In this document: positions 8,120 through 16,800 of the stretch, piece by piece
Layout of the letters: the number at the start of each line of letters is the position of its first letter
Numbering within the stretch: position 1 is the first letter of the stretch
Assembly (NCBI GenBank): GCA_003167215.1
Contig: PMTV01000057.1
Span: 1-64,000, forward strand
Length of the DNA: 64,000 nt
Origin: Acidobacteriota bacterium
GTDB taxonomy: Bacteria > Acidobacteriota > Terriglobia > Acidiferrales > UBA7541
Direction of reading: 5' to 3'
Notes under the pieces: model-generated
What the model was told of the DNA's origin: nothing
What the model saw: only the letters and a program-made list of their open reading frames with translations
Databases searched by the model: none
Program-made: the position numbers and the translations under genes

Positions 8120-9142
8120 ATGGCTAGATTATTGCCAAGCGCTCGCGCCGGGCGCAGCATACTGCGCCCCTTCGAAAGCGGGGCGTGGGACGACACAGAA
8201 GGGCTTCTCCACGACATGAAGATTGACATTGCTTCCCTATCACCGCGCAGAGTTGTGCGGAATTTGACGACGTCTCGTCGAGGATTCCCCAGCGCGTCGC
8301 GGAAGGGGCGCGACCGGAACTCTCCGAGGTCTCGGCCGGGCGATCCGCTCGCAAGCGGCGGCGGCACGCTTACGGGAAACGCAAAATCTAAAGAGCCGCG
8401 CTCGATCGGGGACTCGCTGAAGGACACCCTCAAAAACAGCGACCTGCGGTCCTTCGCCATTATTTGCGTGACGGCTTGCTTCTCGCTTCTGGTGCTGCAG
8501 TTCGTGGGCAGCGACGAAACCTACGCGCACTTTTTCCCGCCGAAACTTTTCTTGCGCGACCCCTACTGGGTGCTGCGAGTGCGGGCCTGGTGGGTGCTGT
8601 GGATCCTAATCAGTTTTTTCGCCATACCCGCAACGGTGATGGCTTGCCGGCCGGGTAACCGGCTGCGCGATTGCAATCTTTCGTTTCGCGGATTCGCGCA
8701 ACATTTTTGGATTTACGTTGTGCTGTTCGCGCTGGCATCTCCGGTGATCTGGGTGGTCTCGCTCTCGCCCGACTTTTACAACTACTACCCGATGTACGCG
8801 CAGGCAGGGCGTTCCTGGGCCGATCTGCTGATGTGGGAAGGAATGTACGCAGGACAATTCGTCGCGCTGGAATTTTTCTTTCGAGGATTTTTGGTGGGTG
8901 GTCTTTCGCGGTACATCGGGGTACTGGCGGTTCCGGTGTCGGTGATGCCTTACATGATGATTCATTTCAGCAAGCCCTGGCCCGAGGCGGCTGCTTCGGT
9001 GGTCGCTGGATTAATTCTGGGATGGCTGGCGTGGAAGCTGAAATCAATTTGGGGAGGGGTTTGCGTTCACTGCGCGGTGGCTGCTTCCATGGATTTGCTA
9101 GCGCTTTCGCACAAAGGCCAGCTCCCCTGGCTGCACAAGTAG
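8120..9142 (+). CDS. CPBP-family membrane protein, catalytic motifs degenerate
   Basis: Up to 340 residues. About 110 N-terminal residues are polar, serine/arginine-rich and of doubtful coding value; an internal ATG at 8216 is an alternative start. The remainder has several hydrophobic helices of the CPBP (Abi) intramembrane protease type. The first motif, normally EExxxR, reads L-E-F-F-F-R, so the first glutamate is missing; the second histidine motif is present (MMIHF); the third reads HCAVA, lacking the usual Asn or Asp. It may therefore be a non-catalytic family member. The intact relative at 24309-25064 gives a direct comparison. Confidence 0.7.
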   Translation: MARLLPSARAGRSILRPFESGAWDDTEGLLHDMKIDIASLSPRRVVRNLTTSRRGFPSASRKGRDRNSPRSRPGDPLASGGGTLTGNAKSKEPRSIGDSLKDTLKNSDLRSFAIICVTACFSLLVLQFVGSDETYAHFFPPKLFLRDPYWVLRVRAWWVLWILISFFAIPATVMACRPGNRLRDCNLSFRGFAQHFWIYVVLFALASPVIWVVSLSPDFYNYYPMYAQAGRSWADLLMWEGMYAGQFVALEFFFRGFLVGGLSRYIGVLAVPVSVMPYMMIHFSKPWPEAAASVVAGLILGWLAWKLKSIWGGVCVHCAVAASMDLLALSHKGQLPWLHK

Positions 9143-9170
9143 AGCCGCGGACTGTTTTTCAGCGACCGGC

Positions 9171-10157
9171 TTACTGTGGCTTTTTTGCTTCAGCAGTCTG
9201 CAGTTGCGGTTCCTCGGACTTTTTCCAGCTCGAATCGGGGTCGTAGGATTTAATTGATTTGGCTGCAGCGTCGGTCTTCTTGCCCAGGTCTTTCTCGTAC
9301 ACTACTCCATCTTTGCCGACGAGGAACGTCATCACGCCCGAATTGCGATATTCAGCGGGGTAAGCGACGAAAGCAAATCCGCCGGTCATTTTTCCAGCAA
9401 CGATGTAGTCGGTCGCGCCGCCCGGAGCGTTCTTGCCCTGGCGCGTCACGATGCGGAAAAGGTAGCCGTGAAACGGCGCAGGAGGAGTATGCAGATTCTT
9501 TGCCAGGCCGCCTCCGGTGCCGGCGTTGGCTACCAGCGGGCCGATCGGGCTTTCGAATTCATTGCCCGCGCCCAGCCAGTACAAGCCGTTGTGCTGTCCC
9601 TCATCACTCGTAAATTTCTGCGCGTACTCGTTTTTCTCTTTCGCGAAGTATTCATTCTGCGCGGCCACCAGCTCCTGGCAAACGCGAATGGCCGCCATTT
9701 CATTCTGGCCGACCCGCCGGTACAGAATCTCCTGCTTGCCCGCTTCTGTTCCGAAGTACCACGAACCGTTCTTGTTCACCAGCGGAATGGGCGAGGGCCA
9801 ATTTTCCGCCCCGATGTACAACACCGTGGTGCCATCCGGTTCCGCCACCAGGCGGTGCATTTCCTCATATTTCTTCGCGAAATTCGTGCGGTTGGCTTCG
9901 TCCTCGGCGGCGTCTCCGGACGAAATGATTTCTTTCCCGTCCGGCCCAAGAATCGCCAGCAGAGCCCCATCGTTGCTGCTCTTAACCGCAGCCACCAGGG
10001 CGTCAACGGCTTCTTGCGCCGATCCAAACGTTTTCTGGTCTTTTTGCTGCGCCTGGGCGCCGGCGGGAAGGCATACGAGCAAAGCGAAAGCGACTATAGC
10101 CAGGGTACGAAAATTTGCGCCGTGAAAATTTCGCAAGTTCAATTTTGTGCGCCGCAT
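9171..10157 (-). CDS. DUF2950 family exported protein
   Basis: A 328-residue protein. Its start at 10157 (MRRTKLN) has GGAG upstream; the longer frame from 10190 has no such site. A signal peptide follows (TLAIVAFALLVCLPAGAQAQ). The mature part (F-G-S-A-Q-E-A-V-D-A-L-V-A-A-V, then A-I-L-G-P-D-G-K-E-I-I-S-S-G-D) and the ending Y-D-P-D-S-S-W-K match the DUF2950 family. It lies 78 bases downstream of a DUF3300 gene, a common pairing. The role is unknown; an envelope location is inferred. Confidence 0.85.
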   Translation of the reverse strand: MRRTKLNLRNFHGANFRTLAIVAFALLVCLPAGAQAQQKDQKTFGSAQEAVDALVAAVKSSNDGALLAILGPDGKEIISSGDAAEDEANRTNFAKKYEEMHRLVAEPDGTTVLYIGAENWPSPIPLVNKNGSWYFGTEAGKQEILYRRVGQNEMAAIRVCQELVAAQNEYFAKEKNEYAQKFTSDEGQHNGLYWLGAGNEFESPIGPLVANAGTGGGLAKNLHTPPAPFHGYLFRIVTRQGKNAPGGATDYIVAGKMTGGFAFVAYPAEYRNSGVMTFLVGKDGVVYEKDLGKKTDAAAKSIKSYDPDSSWKKSEEPQLQTAEAKKPQ

Positions 10158-10235
10158 ATGTCTTTTCTCCGTTCTGGATTTCAGAGTCATTAAAAATGGC
10201 CGAAAAAAGAACCGTTGGATGGCGTTCGGAACCGA

Positions 10236-11516
10236 CTAGCGATGATGTCCGCCGCCACCGCCGCCACCATGGAATCCTCCACCGCCGCCGCCGAAACTGG
10301 ATTGCCCGCGTGAAGAAAAGCTCCGGGTGTTTCCGCCGTGATCGTATCCGCTGAAACCAGAGGAGCGCGAGCTGCTCTGCCCGCGCTGATCTCCAAATCC
10401 TCGTGCTTGCCGGCTATCACCGTTGAAAGCCCGCTCTCCGGCGCGATTCTGCTCTGCGCCGCGTCCACCAACGTTCCCGCCATGATTGGCGTTGTTTGCG
10501 CCGTGGGTGCCATCATTGTGTTCCACTCCACCGCGCCCGCCGATGTTTCCGTTGCGATCGGCGCCTCCGCGGTTCACGTTATTAGCTACGCCGCGCTCTC
10601 CGCCGTTGTGGTAGTAATTGCTGCGATTGTAAAACGTGTTGCTGTGAGAGATATACGTGTTGTGGTTGTAAACCAGCGAGTGACCGCCCCAATTAGCTCC
10701 CCAGTTGTGCCATCCCCATCCATACCCGCCGTAAAAACCAATCCCGAAGCCGAGACCGAACGAAAGGTATGGGCCACCAAACCAGATGCCGGGATAGTTG
10801 TACCAAAAAGGCCACGGCGCTATCGGGTAACCGTAAATAGCCCAGGGGTCATAAGCCGGGACGTAAACAACATCGGGATCAGCAGGCTGAATCACGATGT
10901 TCGATCCCTGCGTCTGTACAGTTTGTTGCGACGTGTCTTTCAGATTGCCCGCTTGTTGCGCCTTTTGACGCATCCTCTGAATGGCATCCATCACGTCGGC
11001 TTGCTGGTTGTAGTAAGCGTCTCCCAGCGATGAAGCCCACGAAAGGTTCTTGTCCATATTGGCCAGCACGCTCGGGAACGCGGTGAGCGCTTTGACACTG
11101 GGATCCCAGGTCTGCTGATCCACCGCTTTAGCCAGATCGTCGCCCTTGAGGTTGGGATTCGCCTGCAGCCAGCGGTCGGCTTCGACCACCTCCGCGGGAA
11201 AAGTGGAAGCCGCCAGAATCTGCGCCACGAGTGAGTCCGGATAGAGCGCGATGGGCGCTACCAACTGGTCCAACTGGTCGGGAGTTTGCGTGGTGTATGC
11301 GGGTGCCGCCGGCTGCGCGCCTTGCGCGTCCTGCGCCGGAGCCTGCGCGTCTTGCGCGGCTAAATTCTGCGGCATCGTGACGAACAACAAGCCAATCGCC
11401 ACCATGAAGGCGAGGATCTGCTGACCCAATCGAGGCCCGGAAAAGTTTGCGCCACGCGCGGAAAATCCCGATTCACGCCGCGTATCTGCGCGCATGTATT
11501 TCGTTGCCAACGTCAT
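10236..11516 (-). CDS. DUF3300 family exported protein with Gly/Asn-rich tail
   Basis: A 426-residue protein. ATG 11516 is supported by AGGAGG at 11527-11532, while the upstream frame to 11546 is not. After a hydrophobic export signal comes the DUF3300 core (LDQLVAPIALYPDSLVAQIL; A-S-T-F-P; W-L-Q-A-N-P-N-L; P-D-V-V-Y-V-P-A-Y-D-P). The last 180 residues are aromatic and then glycine/asparagine/histidine-rich, ending in a G-G-G-G-G-H-H-R run, so low complexity. It is cotranscribed with the DUF2950 gene downstream. The function is unknown. Confidence 0.85.
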   Translation of the reverse strand: MTLATKYMRADTRRESGFSARGANFSGPRLGQQILAFMVAIGLLFVTMPQNLAAQDAQAPAQDAQGAQPAAPAYTTQTPDQLDQLVAPIALYPDSLVAQILAASTFPAEVVEADRWLQANPNLKGDDLAKAVDQQTWDPSVKALTAFPSVLANMDKNLSWASSLGDAYYNQQADVMDAIQRMRQKAQQAGNLKDTSQQTVQTQGSNIVIQPADPDVVYVPAYDPWAIYGYPIAPWPFWYNYPGIWFGGPYLSFGLGFGIGFYGGYGWGWHNWGANWGGHSLVYNHNTYISHSNTFYNRSNYYHNGGERGVANNVNRGGADRNGNIGGRGGVEHNDGTHGANNANHGGNVGGRGAEQNRAGERAFNGDSRQARGFGDQRGQSSSRSSGFSGYDHGGNTRSFSSRGQSSFGGGGGGFHGGGGGGGHHR

Positions 11517-11630
11517 GGCCGTAAGCCTCCTGCATATAAGATTCACCTGAGGCCTCTAAGGGTACAAGAATTTTCAGGTTTTGGCCACGCGAGGCGCTCC
11601 GTCGCTGGGGTTTGCGGCTCGAGGGAAAGC

Positions 11631-11966
11631 CTACTGCTTGCCGACGCTGTTGCGTCCGCCTTCCGAATCGACGAACTGCGCGAGTTCGCCGCCGAAGTCT
11701 TGCTTTGTCGGCGGCATGCTGAACTGCACGCCCTTCGCCTTCATATCCGCGTAGAATTTGTGGAGGTCGGGAACCGTGAATCCCAACTCAACGGAACCTG
11801 CGGCGTTTTTGGCCGAAGCCTTGTGCAATGCAAGAGTGGCATCGCCGGTGACAAATTCGCTCCACTCCGGAGATTCGAACTTCAAAGGCAAGCCCAGCAT
11901 ATCGCGATGGAATTTCACCGCGCGATCCATGTCATCAACGAATTTAATTACATAGTTGAGTTTCAT
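11631..11966 (-). CDS. VOC family (glyoxalase/bleomycin resistance-like) protein
   Basis: A 111-residue protein whose start (MKLNYVIKFVDDMDRAVKF) follows GGGAGG; the longer frame to 12017 was rejected. It has the typical single VOC module: an F-V-D-D-M-D-R-A-V-K-F-H-R-D-M-L-G-L-P start, a central W-S-E-F-V-T-G strand, and Q-F-V-D-S-E-G-G near the C-terminus. VOC proteins dimerise to bind a metal and a small substrate. The final segment (EGGRNSVGKQ) lacks the usual glutamate-bearing end. The substrate is unknown. Confidence 0.85.
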   Translation of the reverse strand: MKLNYVIKFVDDMDRAVKFHRDMLGLPLKFESPEWSEFVTGDATLALHKASAKNAAGSVELGFTVPDLHKFYADMKAKGVQFSMPPTKQDFGGELAQFVDSEGGRNSVGKQ

Positions 11967-12141
11967 TTGAGGCGCCTCCCAATACCCGGAAGATATCGCA
12001 ACACCCCCAAAGCTCAAAGTGTTTCGGCGCTCCCGCTGGCTGCGAGGCGGGAGGCGAAATCAGGCCCGGCCCACTTCGCGTGGGATTCGCACAGCCAACC
12101 GCGGTTGCAAAATCGCAAAATGTTGTGGCATTCTATGTGGC

Positions 12142-12258
12142 ATGGGAAACAAAGACGCACGCAGACGCGAAGTGAAAAAGCCGAAGAAGAAGGTTCCTAA
12201 GCCGGAACCAAACCGCCCGGCGATAACCTTCGTCAACAAACCCACCGACCCTTCGTAG
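12142..12258 (+). CDS. Very small basic protein
   Basis: A 38-residue reading frame, MGNKDARRREVKKPKKK onwards, with a Pro-Lys-rich centre and ending KPTDPS. The lysine/arginine-rich, proline-spaced composition resembles short basic conserved hypotheticals in related bacteria. It lies between a divergently oriented VOC gene and a convergent epimerase gene. There is no clear ribosome site, so it may be spurious. A nucleic-acid-binding role is only a guess from charge. Confidence 0.4.
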   Translation: MGNKDARRREVKKPKKKVPKPEPNRPAITFVNKPTDPS

Positions 12259-12299
12259 TCGCGCTCGCCAAGCACCGGCGATGGCGGAGACGCCGTAGT

Positions 12300-13475
12300 T
12301 TACCCGGCGGAGTTGGTAAATGCTCGGGGCGGTGCGTGGCGTTTCAGCAGCAATTCCTCGCCGAGCGGCACCGTGGTTAACACCTCAACAATTTTCTCAG
12401 ACGCTAGGCCTTCGCCGTACGGATTCGTCATGCCTTGAAGCCCTCGGCGAAAATCCGTGCTCTTTGCCGTCGCGATGGCCTTGAGGATGGCGCGAGCCTC
12501 CGGCGCGGCATCGATCACGTTGCGCGCGCGTTCCCTGCCCTGCTGCCTTAGCCCCACATTGACCGTGGGCCGCGCGAAAGAAGCTGACTCCATGATTCCG
12601 CTGCTCGAATTTCCCACCAGCACATCCACCTGCTTCAGCAAACTCCAATAAGTTAGCGCGTCCAGGTTTACGAACACATGCGCCGCGTCGCGCGAAGCTG
12701 CGAACGATCGCGCGCGTTCGATCAAGTTGCGGCTGCCGGCATCAGCGTTTGGATAGCAGAACAGAATCTGATTCGGCAGATTTTCCAAAGCCTCGAAAAG
12801 CGCGTCCGCCTCTCGCACGGTGTCACGCGCGAGCGTTACGGGGTGATACGCAACCAGGATCGCCAGGTGCTTCAGTTCGATGCGCAGCCGCGATTCGACC
12901 TGCTCGCGGGTGAACAGCGTTTGCCGCCGCAAATGGTCCAGCGAAGGTGCGCCGGCGCGATGAACGCGCCAAGCTTCTTCATCCATGGCCATCACGCGGT
13001 CGCGCGCCGCTTGGGTGGACGTGAAATGAATATGGCTCATTTTGGTCAGCGCGTTTCTGACCGCGTCGTCAATCGCGCCTTCGCTGATTTCGCCGCCTTC
13101 GATGTGCGCGATAGGGATTCGCAGCGCCACAGCGACCGACGCCGGCGCCAACATTTCGTAACGATCCGCGATCAGCAAAAGCAAGTCCGGACGCATCTGC
13201 CCGAAAATGTCGGCGAGGCTCAGTGTGGCCACGCCGATCGTCTTGGCCATGCCCACGTCGCTGTCGGAACTGAGCAGGCATTCGACGCGCGCGTCAATGC
13301 TGAAGCCGTCCTTCTCGATTTCCTGGATCGTCGAGCCGAATTCAGGTGAAAGGTGCGCGCCCATCGCAATGATTTTCAAATCCACAGCGGGATGCGCGGA
13401 AAGTTCTCGCAGCGGCCAGTACAAATGGCTGTAGTCGGCGCGCGAAGTTGTGACCACCGCGATTTTGCGCTTCAT
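12300..13475 (-). CDS. UDP-GlcNAc 2-epimerase (hydrolysing), NeuC-like
   Basis: A 391-residue cytosolic enzyme. The start (MKRKIAVVTTSRADYSHLY) is the NeuC/LegG signature. Further family features are LLLLIADRYEML, IAHIEGGEISEGAIDDAVRN, and VLVGNSSSGIMES, with VNVGLRQQGRE near the end. Such enzymes hydrolyse and epimerise UDP-GlcNAc or UDP-diacetamido sugars to a free 2-epimer for nonulosonic acid synthesis. It lies 12 bases downstream of a CapD-like dehydratase, so the pair is probably one operon. No nonulosonate synthase or transferase is in the window. Confidence 0.9.
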   Translation of the reverse strand: MKRKIAVVTTSRADYSHLYWPLRELSAHPAVDLKIIAMGAHLSPEFGSTIQEIEKDGFSIDARVECLLSSDSDVGMAKTIGVATLSLADIFGQMRPDLLLLIADRYEMLAPASVAVALRIPIAHIEGGEISEGAIDDAVRNALTKMSHIHFTSTQAARDRVMAMDEEAWRVHRAGAPSLDHLRRQTLFTREQVESRLRIELKHLAILVAYHPVTLARDTVREADALFEALENLPNQILFCYPNADAGSRNLIERARSFAASRDAAHVFVNLDALTYWSLLKQVDVLVGNSSSGIMESASFARPTVNVGLRQQGRERARNVIDAAPEARAILKAIATAKSTDFRRGLQGMTNPYGEGLASEKIVEVLTTVPLGEELLLKRHAPPRAFTNSAG

Positions 13476-13487
13476 TGTATTTGCTAT

Positions 13488-14525
13488 CTATTTTGTCGCT
13501 GCGCGAACGAGCGGCTTTGGCGCGCTGAGCAACAACTCGCTGGGCTCGTATTCCGGCACCATGCCCACCAGCGCGTCCACAAGCGCGGGCAGATCGCGCC
13601 GCCCCACGCTGTCGAGGAGCCGCGCAATCTTCGCATCAAACTCGGCAGCGGCGATTGCCGTGCCTCGCACACGTTGAATTCTCGTATCTCCGCTGGGCTC
13701 GACCGTTTCGCTGGCAAAAACCATCTCTTCGCTAAGCTTTTCCCCGCGAAGAAGATTCGTGAACACGATCGGCATGTCCACGTCCGGCTCGAACCCCGCT
13801 TTCAGAATCATTCCGCGCGCCAAATCGACAATTTTTACCGGCTCGCTGGGCTCCGGCACGAAAACGCCGCCTTCCAGATTTGCCGTCGCGAGAATCAGGT
13901 CCACCACTTCTCTCAGAGTCAGAAAATATCTGCTGGCGTCAGGATGCCGAACCGTCACCGGCCCGCCCCGCTCAATTTGTTGCCGAAACAGCGGCGCCAC
14001 ACTGCCACGCGAGCCTAAAACATTCCCCAGCCTGACGGCTTTCATTTGCGTCTTGATGCCGTTCCATCGCAGCAGGACCAGTTCCGCGATGCGTTTCGAC
14101 ACTCCCATCATGCTGCGCGGATTCACCGCTTTGTCCGTTGAAATCATCACGACCTGCCCGGCCTCGTGGTTGCGCGCGGCGAAAGCCAGCGTCATCGTTC
14201 CAATCACATTGTTGCGGATCGCCGCCAGAGGATTTGCTTCCATCATCGGAACGTGCTTGAAAGCCGCCGCATGATAAATCACGCCCGGCCGGTGTTCTTT
14301 GAACACATCGGCCAGCAGCGCGGCGTCGCAAATATCGCCAAGCACGGCGACGTGCGGCGCGCAAACCTCGATCGCAGACAGCGCTAACTCAATTTCATAC
14401 AGCTCGTGCTCCGCGTGGTCCAGAAGTATCAGATTTCGCGCATTGGATTTCGCAAGCCTCTCCGCCAGCGCAGAGCCGATGCAGCCCCCTGCTCCCGTGA
14501 TCAAGACGCTCCCGCCGCGATTCAT
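13488..14525 (-). CDS. UDP-sugar 4,6-dehydratase-like, CapD/FlaA1 type
   Basis: A 345-residue extended SDR enzyme. It has the NAD-binding motif T-G-A-G-G-C-I-G (residues 10-17), a S-T-D-K-A-V-N-P block and an M-M-G-V-S-K block, the Met-for-Tyr variant that I associate with CapD-like enzymes. The conserved R-G-E-K-L-S-E-E-M and S-R-Y-F-L-T blocks also fit. The N-terminal membrane domain of large CapD/WbpM proteins is absent, so it is the soluble short form. ATG 14525 has an AGGGA-like site; GTG 14543 was passed over. It sits upstream of the NeuC-like gene. Confidence 0.85.
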   Translation of the reverse strand: MNRGGSVLITGAGGCIGSALAERLAKSNARNLILLDHAEHELYEIELALSAIEVCAPHVAVLGDICDAALLADVFKEHRPGVIYHAAAFKHVPMMEANPLAAIRNNVIGTMTLAFAARNHEAGQVVMISTDKAVNPRSMMGVSKRIAELVLLRWNGIKTQMKAVRLGNVLGSRGSVAPLFRQQIERGGPVTVRHPDASRYFLTLREVVDLILATANLEGGVFVPEPSEPVKIVDLARGMILKAGFEPDVDMPIVFTNLLRGEKLSEEMVFASETVEPSGDTRIQRVRGTAIAAAEFDAKIARLLDSVGRRDLPALVDALVGMVPEYEPSELLLSAPKPLVRAATK

Positions 14526-14811
14526 CGCATCCCTGTCTAACACACGCCGCCGCGATTATAAAGGCCATCCGGCCATCTGACTTGTCCCTCTGCGGAAGAC
14601 AAAGTGCGACACGGCACCGCTAGACTGCAGCCACTGAACACAGCTGTAGGGGATTACGAGCGTATGCGAATCCAGATGCGTGAAATGAATCCTGGTGAGT
14701 TGTGGATTGAAGATTTCTAAGAGGGTTCGACTGCGGTAGGAGATAAAACGGGGGAATGTGAGTTACGCGCTTCGGCGATTACTTCCAATTGCCTTATCCA
14801 TGCAGCCGTCG

Positions 14812-15234
14812 TTACAAATTGCGGGCGCGAGGTTGGCGTGCGTGCGAAGACTGAAAATAGCGCACCGGTGGATACAATCCGGTACGCGAGAATTCACGCC
14901 CGGCAGCTTTTTTCACTTCCTGCAACCAATAATCGAACGTGCCTTCTGCGACCCCCACGAGTGAAATCGCGCTGCGATAGTCCGCGCCACCGACAAAATA
15001 AATCTCAAACAATTTCAAACGCCCTTTCCACGCCGGACGCTTCAGCGCCTGCCGGCCGATGCGCTCGAAGTCCGCAACGTATTCGCAAGCGCGCGAACGT
15101 TCCGGCCTCCACTGGTAGCCGCAGGAAGGCGAATCCAGGTCCAGCGCACGCACTTCGCCAAGCGAGTTATCAAGCCATTCATGCAGCCCGCGATAGCGCG
15201 CGTGACACGCGTTGAACATTTCAGCAGCTTTCAT
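14812..15234 (-). CDS. Helix-turn-helix protein of accessory island
   Basis: A 140-residue protein; ATG 15234 with GAGG upstream is preferred to GTG 15243. The N-terminal half is rich in aromatic and charged residues. The C-terminal half contains L-K-L-F-E-I-Y-F-V-G-G-A-D-Y-R-S-A followed by G-V-A-E-G-T-F-D-Y-W-L-Q-E-V, which reads as a sigma region 4-like or resolvase-like helix-turn-helix. I do not recognise a named family. It is the last gene of a four-gene minus-strand group. The role is probably DNA binding. Confidence 0.55.
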   Translation of the reverse strand: MKAAEMFNACHARYRGLHEWLDNSLGEVRALDLDSPSCGYQWRPERSRACEYVADFERIGRQALKRPAWKGRLKLFEIYFVGGADYRSAISLVGVAEGTFDYWLQEVKKAAGREFSRTGLYPPVRYFQSSHARQPRARNL

Positions 15235-15261
15235 CAGCAGCACCTCGTGAGTCGTGCCCCT

Positions 15262-15528
15262 CTAGTTCTTCCGCGGCGGCTTCGGCGCAGGCAGCATCGC
15301 CCCCACATCCCACGCTTCGTCCACACGCTCGATTTCTTCCTCCACCGCATCGAGGCAAGTGTGAAAACATTCGCGCCACCCGTTGATATATCCGCGCGCG
15401 TATTCCGCGGCCAAATGTTCGCGCTCGCGATGCGCTCGCTGCATCTGAAACACTTCAGCGCACTCGATTCGCGGAGCCCGCAGCGCGATCCGCAAGCGGT
15501 GGCTCAGTTCGCGCAGCGCTCGCAGCAC
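15262..15528 (-). CDS. Small helical hypothetical protein of accessory island
   Basis: An 88-residue, mostly helical, charged protein (REREHLAAEYARGYINGWRE, then EEEIERVDEAWDVG) ending in P-K-P-P-R-K-N. Its start overlaps the end of the upstream HTH gene by 25 bases, and the next gene begins 28 bases after its stop, so the genes are packed as in an operon. No family is recognised. Confidence 0.5.
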   Translation of the reverse strand: MLRALRELSHRLRIALRAPRIECAEVFQMQRAHREREHLAAEYARGYINGWRECFHTCLDAVEEEIERVDEAWDVGAMLPAPKPPRKN

Positions 15529-16142
15529 CCAATGCGGTTCTGAAACTGATTTTGGTTTTGATTTTGCTCTAGCCCGGAAGGGTTTTGATTTGGACTTTCG
15601 TATTCGCCCGGCCTTTGATTTCTGCTTCGGTTTTGTTTCCGCTTGTGGTTTTGATTTCCACAGCTGCTGTCGTTTTCGCGCTGCGTTTCTCTTTCTCTTA
15701 TTCTTACTATTGATGAACTATTCATCCCGCCTGCAAGTTGCTCGTACATATACTCTTGCGCCCTATTTGCCTCGCAATTCTGCGTACCACTGCCCGCAAT
15801 TTTGCGTACACCCTCCGCAGATTTGCGTACAGCCTGTGGAAATTTTTTGGCCTTGGTGATGCGAATGCTGATCCCTTCCTGCGCCGCTGTCGTCTCGATA
15901 TAGCCCTCGCGCCGCAAAGCGCTCAGCCAGCGCTCGAGCGTCCGCCGGTTGAACCCTGTCTCTTCCTCGATTTCACGGTAGCGCACCGGCGCGCCGCCCA
16001 GCACCCACCCCACCGGCCCCGATTGGTGCGTTTGCCGCAGCACCAGCCAACCGTAAAGCCAAATCGCCGAACCCATACGCGCATAATGCCGCGCTTCGAA
16101 AAGCACTCCTCGCAGCCCGGTGCTGAAGTTCTTTTCACGCAT
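15504..16142 (-). CDS. Winged-helix replication-initiator-like protein
   Basis: A 212-residue protein. The N-terminal 110 residues include M-G-S-A-I-W-L-Y-G-W-L-V-L, then Y-R-E-I-E-E-E-T-G-F-N-R-R-T-L-E-R-W-L, a clear winged helix-turn-helix followed by a wing (EGYIETT). This layout resembles phage replisome organisers and plasmid replication proteins, and I believe similar proteins recur in acidobacteria. The C-terminal 60 residues are low-complexity Asn/Gln/Arg (about 15540-15660 in DNA). The function is inferred only from the fold. Confidence 0.6.
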   Translation of the reverse strand: MREKNFSTGLRGVLFEARHYARMGSAIWLYGWLVLRQTHQSGPVGWVLGGAPVRYREIEEETGFNRRTLERWLSALRREGYIETTAAQEGISIRITKAKKFPQAVRKSAEGVRKIAGSGTQNCEANRAQEYMYEQLAGGMNSSSIVRIRERETQRENDSSCGNQNHKRKQNRSRNQRPGEYESPNQNPSGLEQNQNQNQFQNRIGCCERCAN

Positions 16143-16194
16143 TCAAAGCGTCACTCGCGGAGATACATTTTTGGCGCCCATCTTTGTTTTTTCA

Positions 16195-16551
16195 TCAACA
16201 ATGTCCGCAATACGGGATGAGCACTCTTACGAATTCTTCGTCAGCTGTTCTTGAAATGCGCAGCCTTTCCACGATTTCCACCGGCCGTCCGTGTCCGCAG
16301 AATCCGCAATGTGGGTCGCCACGAACTCCGGTGTGCGGATGGAGCCTCAATCGGTGCGCGCTGCGCTGCTCTCTGATTAGGTAATCGCCGTCCCGCCTCT
16401 GGCGCTCAAGTTCCCGATGCTTCGGATTGGCCCTCCATTCCTTCATATATTCCCGGCCGCGCGCGCGCCGTCTTTTGCGAAGCGCAGCGCAAATCGCCGC
16501 TTGGCCCTGCACTGCGAGTTCCGCTGGAATCGGTTTCCGCTTTCCGCCCAT
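16195..16551 (-). CDS. Small basic zinc-binding protein of accessory island
   Basis: A 118-residue protein preceded by GAGGAGG. The first half is strongly basic (RKRRRARGREYMKEWRANP), a pattern seen in small phage and HNH-like proteins. The second half has C-G-F-C and C-G-H-C pairs about 30 residues apart, a probable zinc ribbon; the protein ends directly at the last Cys. No nuclease residues are evident. It is the first gene of the four-gene minus-strand group and divergent from the gene at 16835. Confidence 0.55.
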   Translation of the reverse strand: MGGKRKPIPAELAVQGQAAICAALRKRRRARGREYMKEWRANPKHRELERQRRDGDYLIREQRSAHRLRLHPHTGVRGDPHCGFCGHGRPVEIVERLRISRTADEEFVRVLIPYCGHC

Positions 16552-16753
16552 GGATCCTCCTCGCCCCGAGAATCACTTCCGCATTCCTGCGCGCGCCTGC
16601 CCGCCGCCTACTGCGTTTCACGATTCGGATGTCCGTCTCTTCCGTTTCCTTCCGCCGTTTTTCCGCCATTGCCGCCAGTTGCGGCTATACTGCTCCGGTG
16701 TGATAGCGCCTTGTGCGATACACTTGGGTCGCCGCTCGCCTCGCTGTCTACTA

Positions 16754-16782
16754 TTGAGTTAACAGCATTACTCTGATACTAT
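16754..16782 (+). promoter_or_regulatory. Promoter before the 267-aa gene
   Basis: TTGAGT at 16754-16759 is separated by 17 bases from TACTAT at 16777-16782, a fair sigma-70 promoter. It leads into a short leader with a perfect hairpin and a strong ribosome site. Confidence 0.45.
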
Positions 16783-16800
16783 GCTCCCGGTTAGCCTCCC

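Noticed and set aside
14663-14719. 18-codon frame MRIQMREMNPGELWIEDF
   Set aside because: Too short, without ribosome site or neighbours that would use it.
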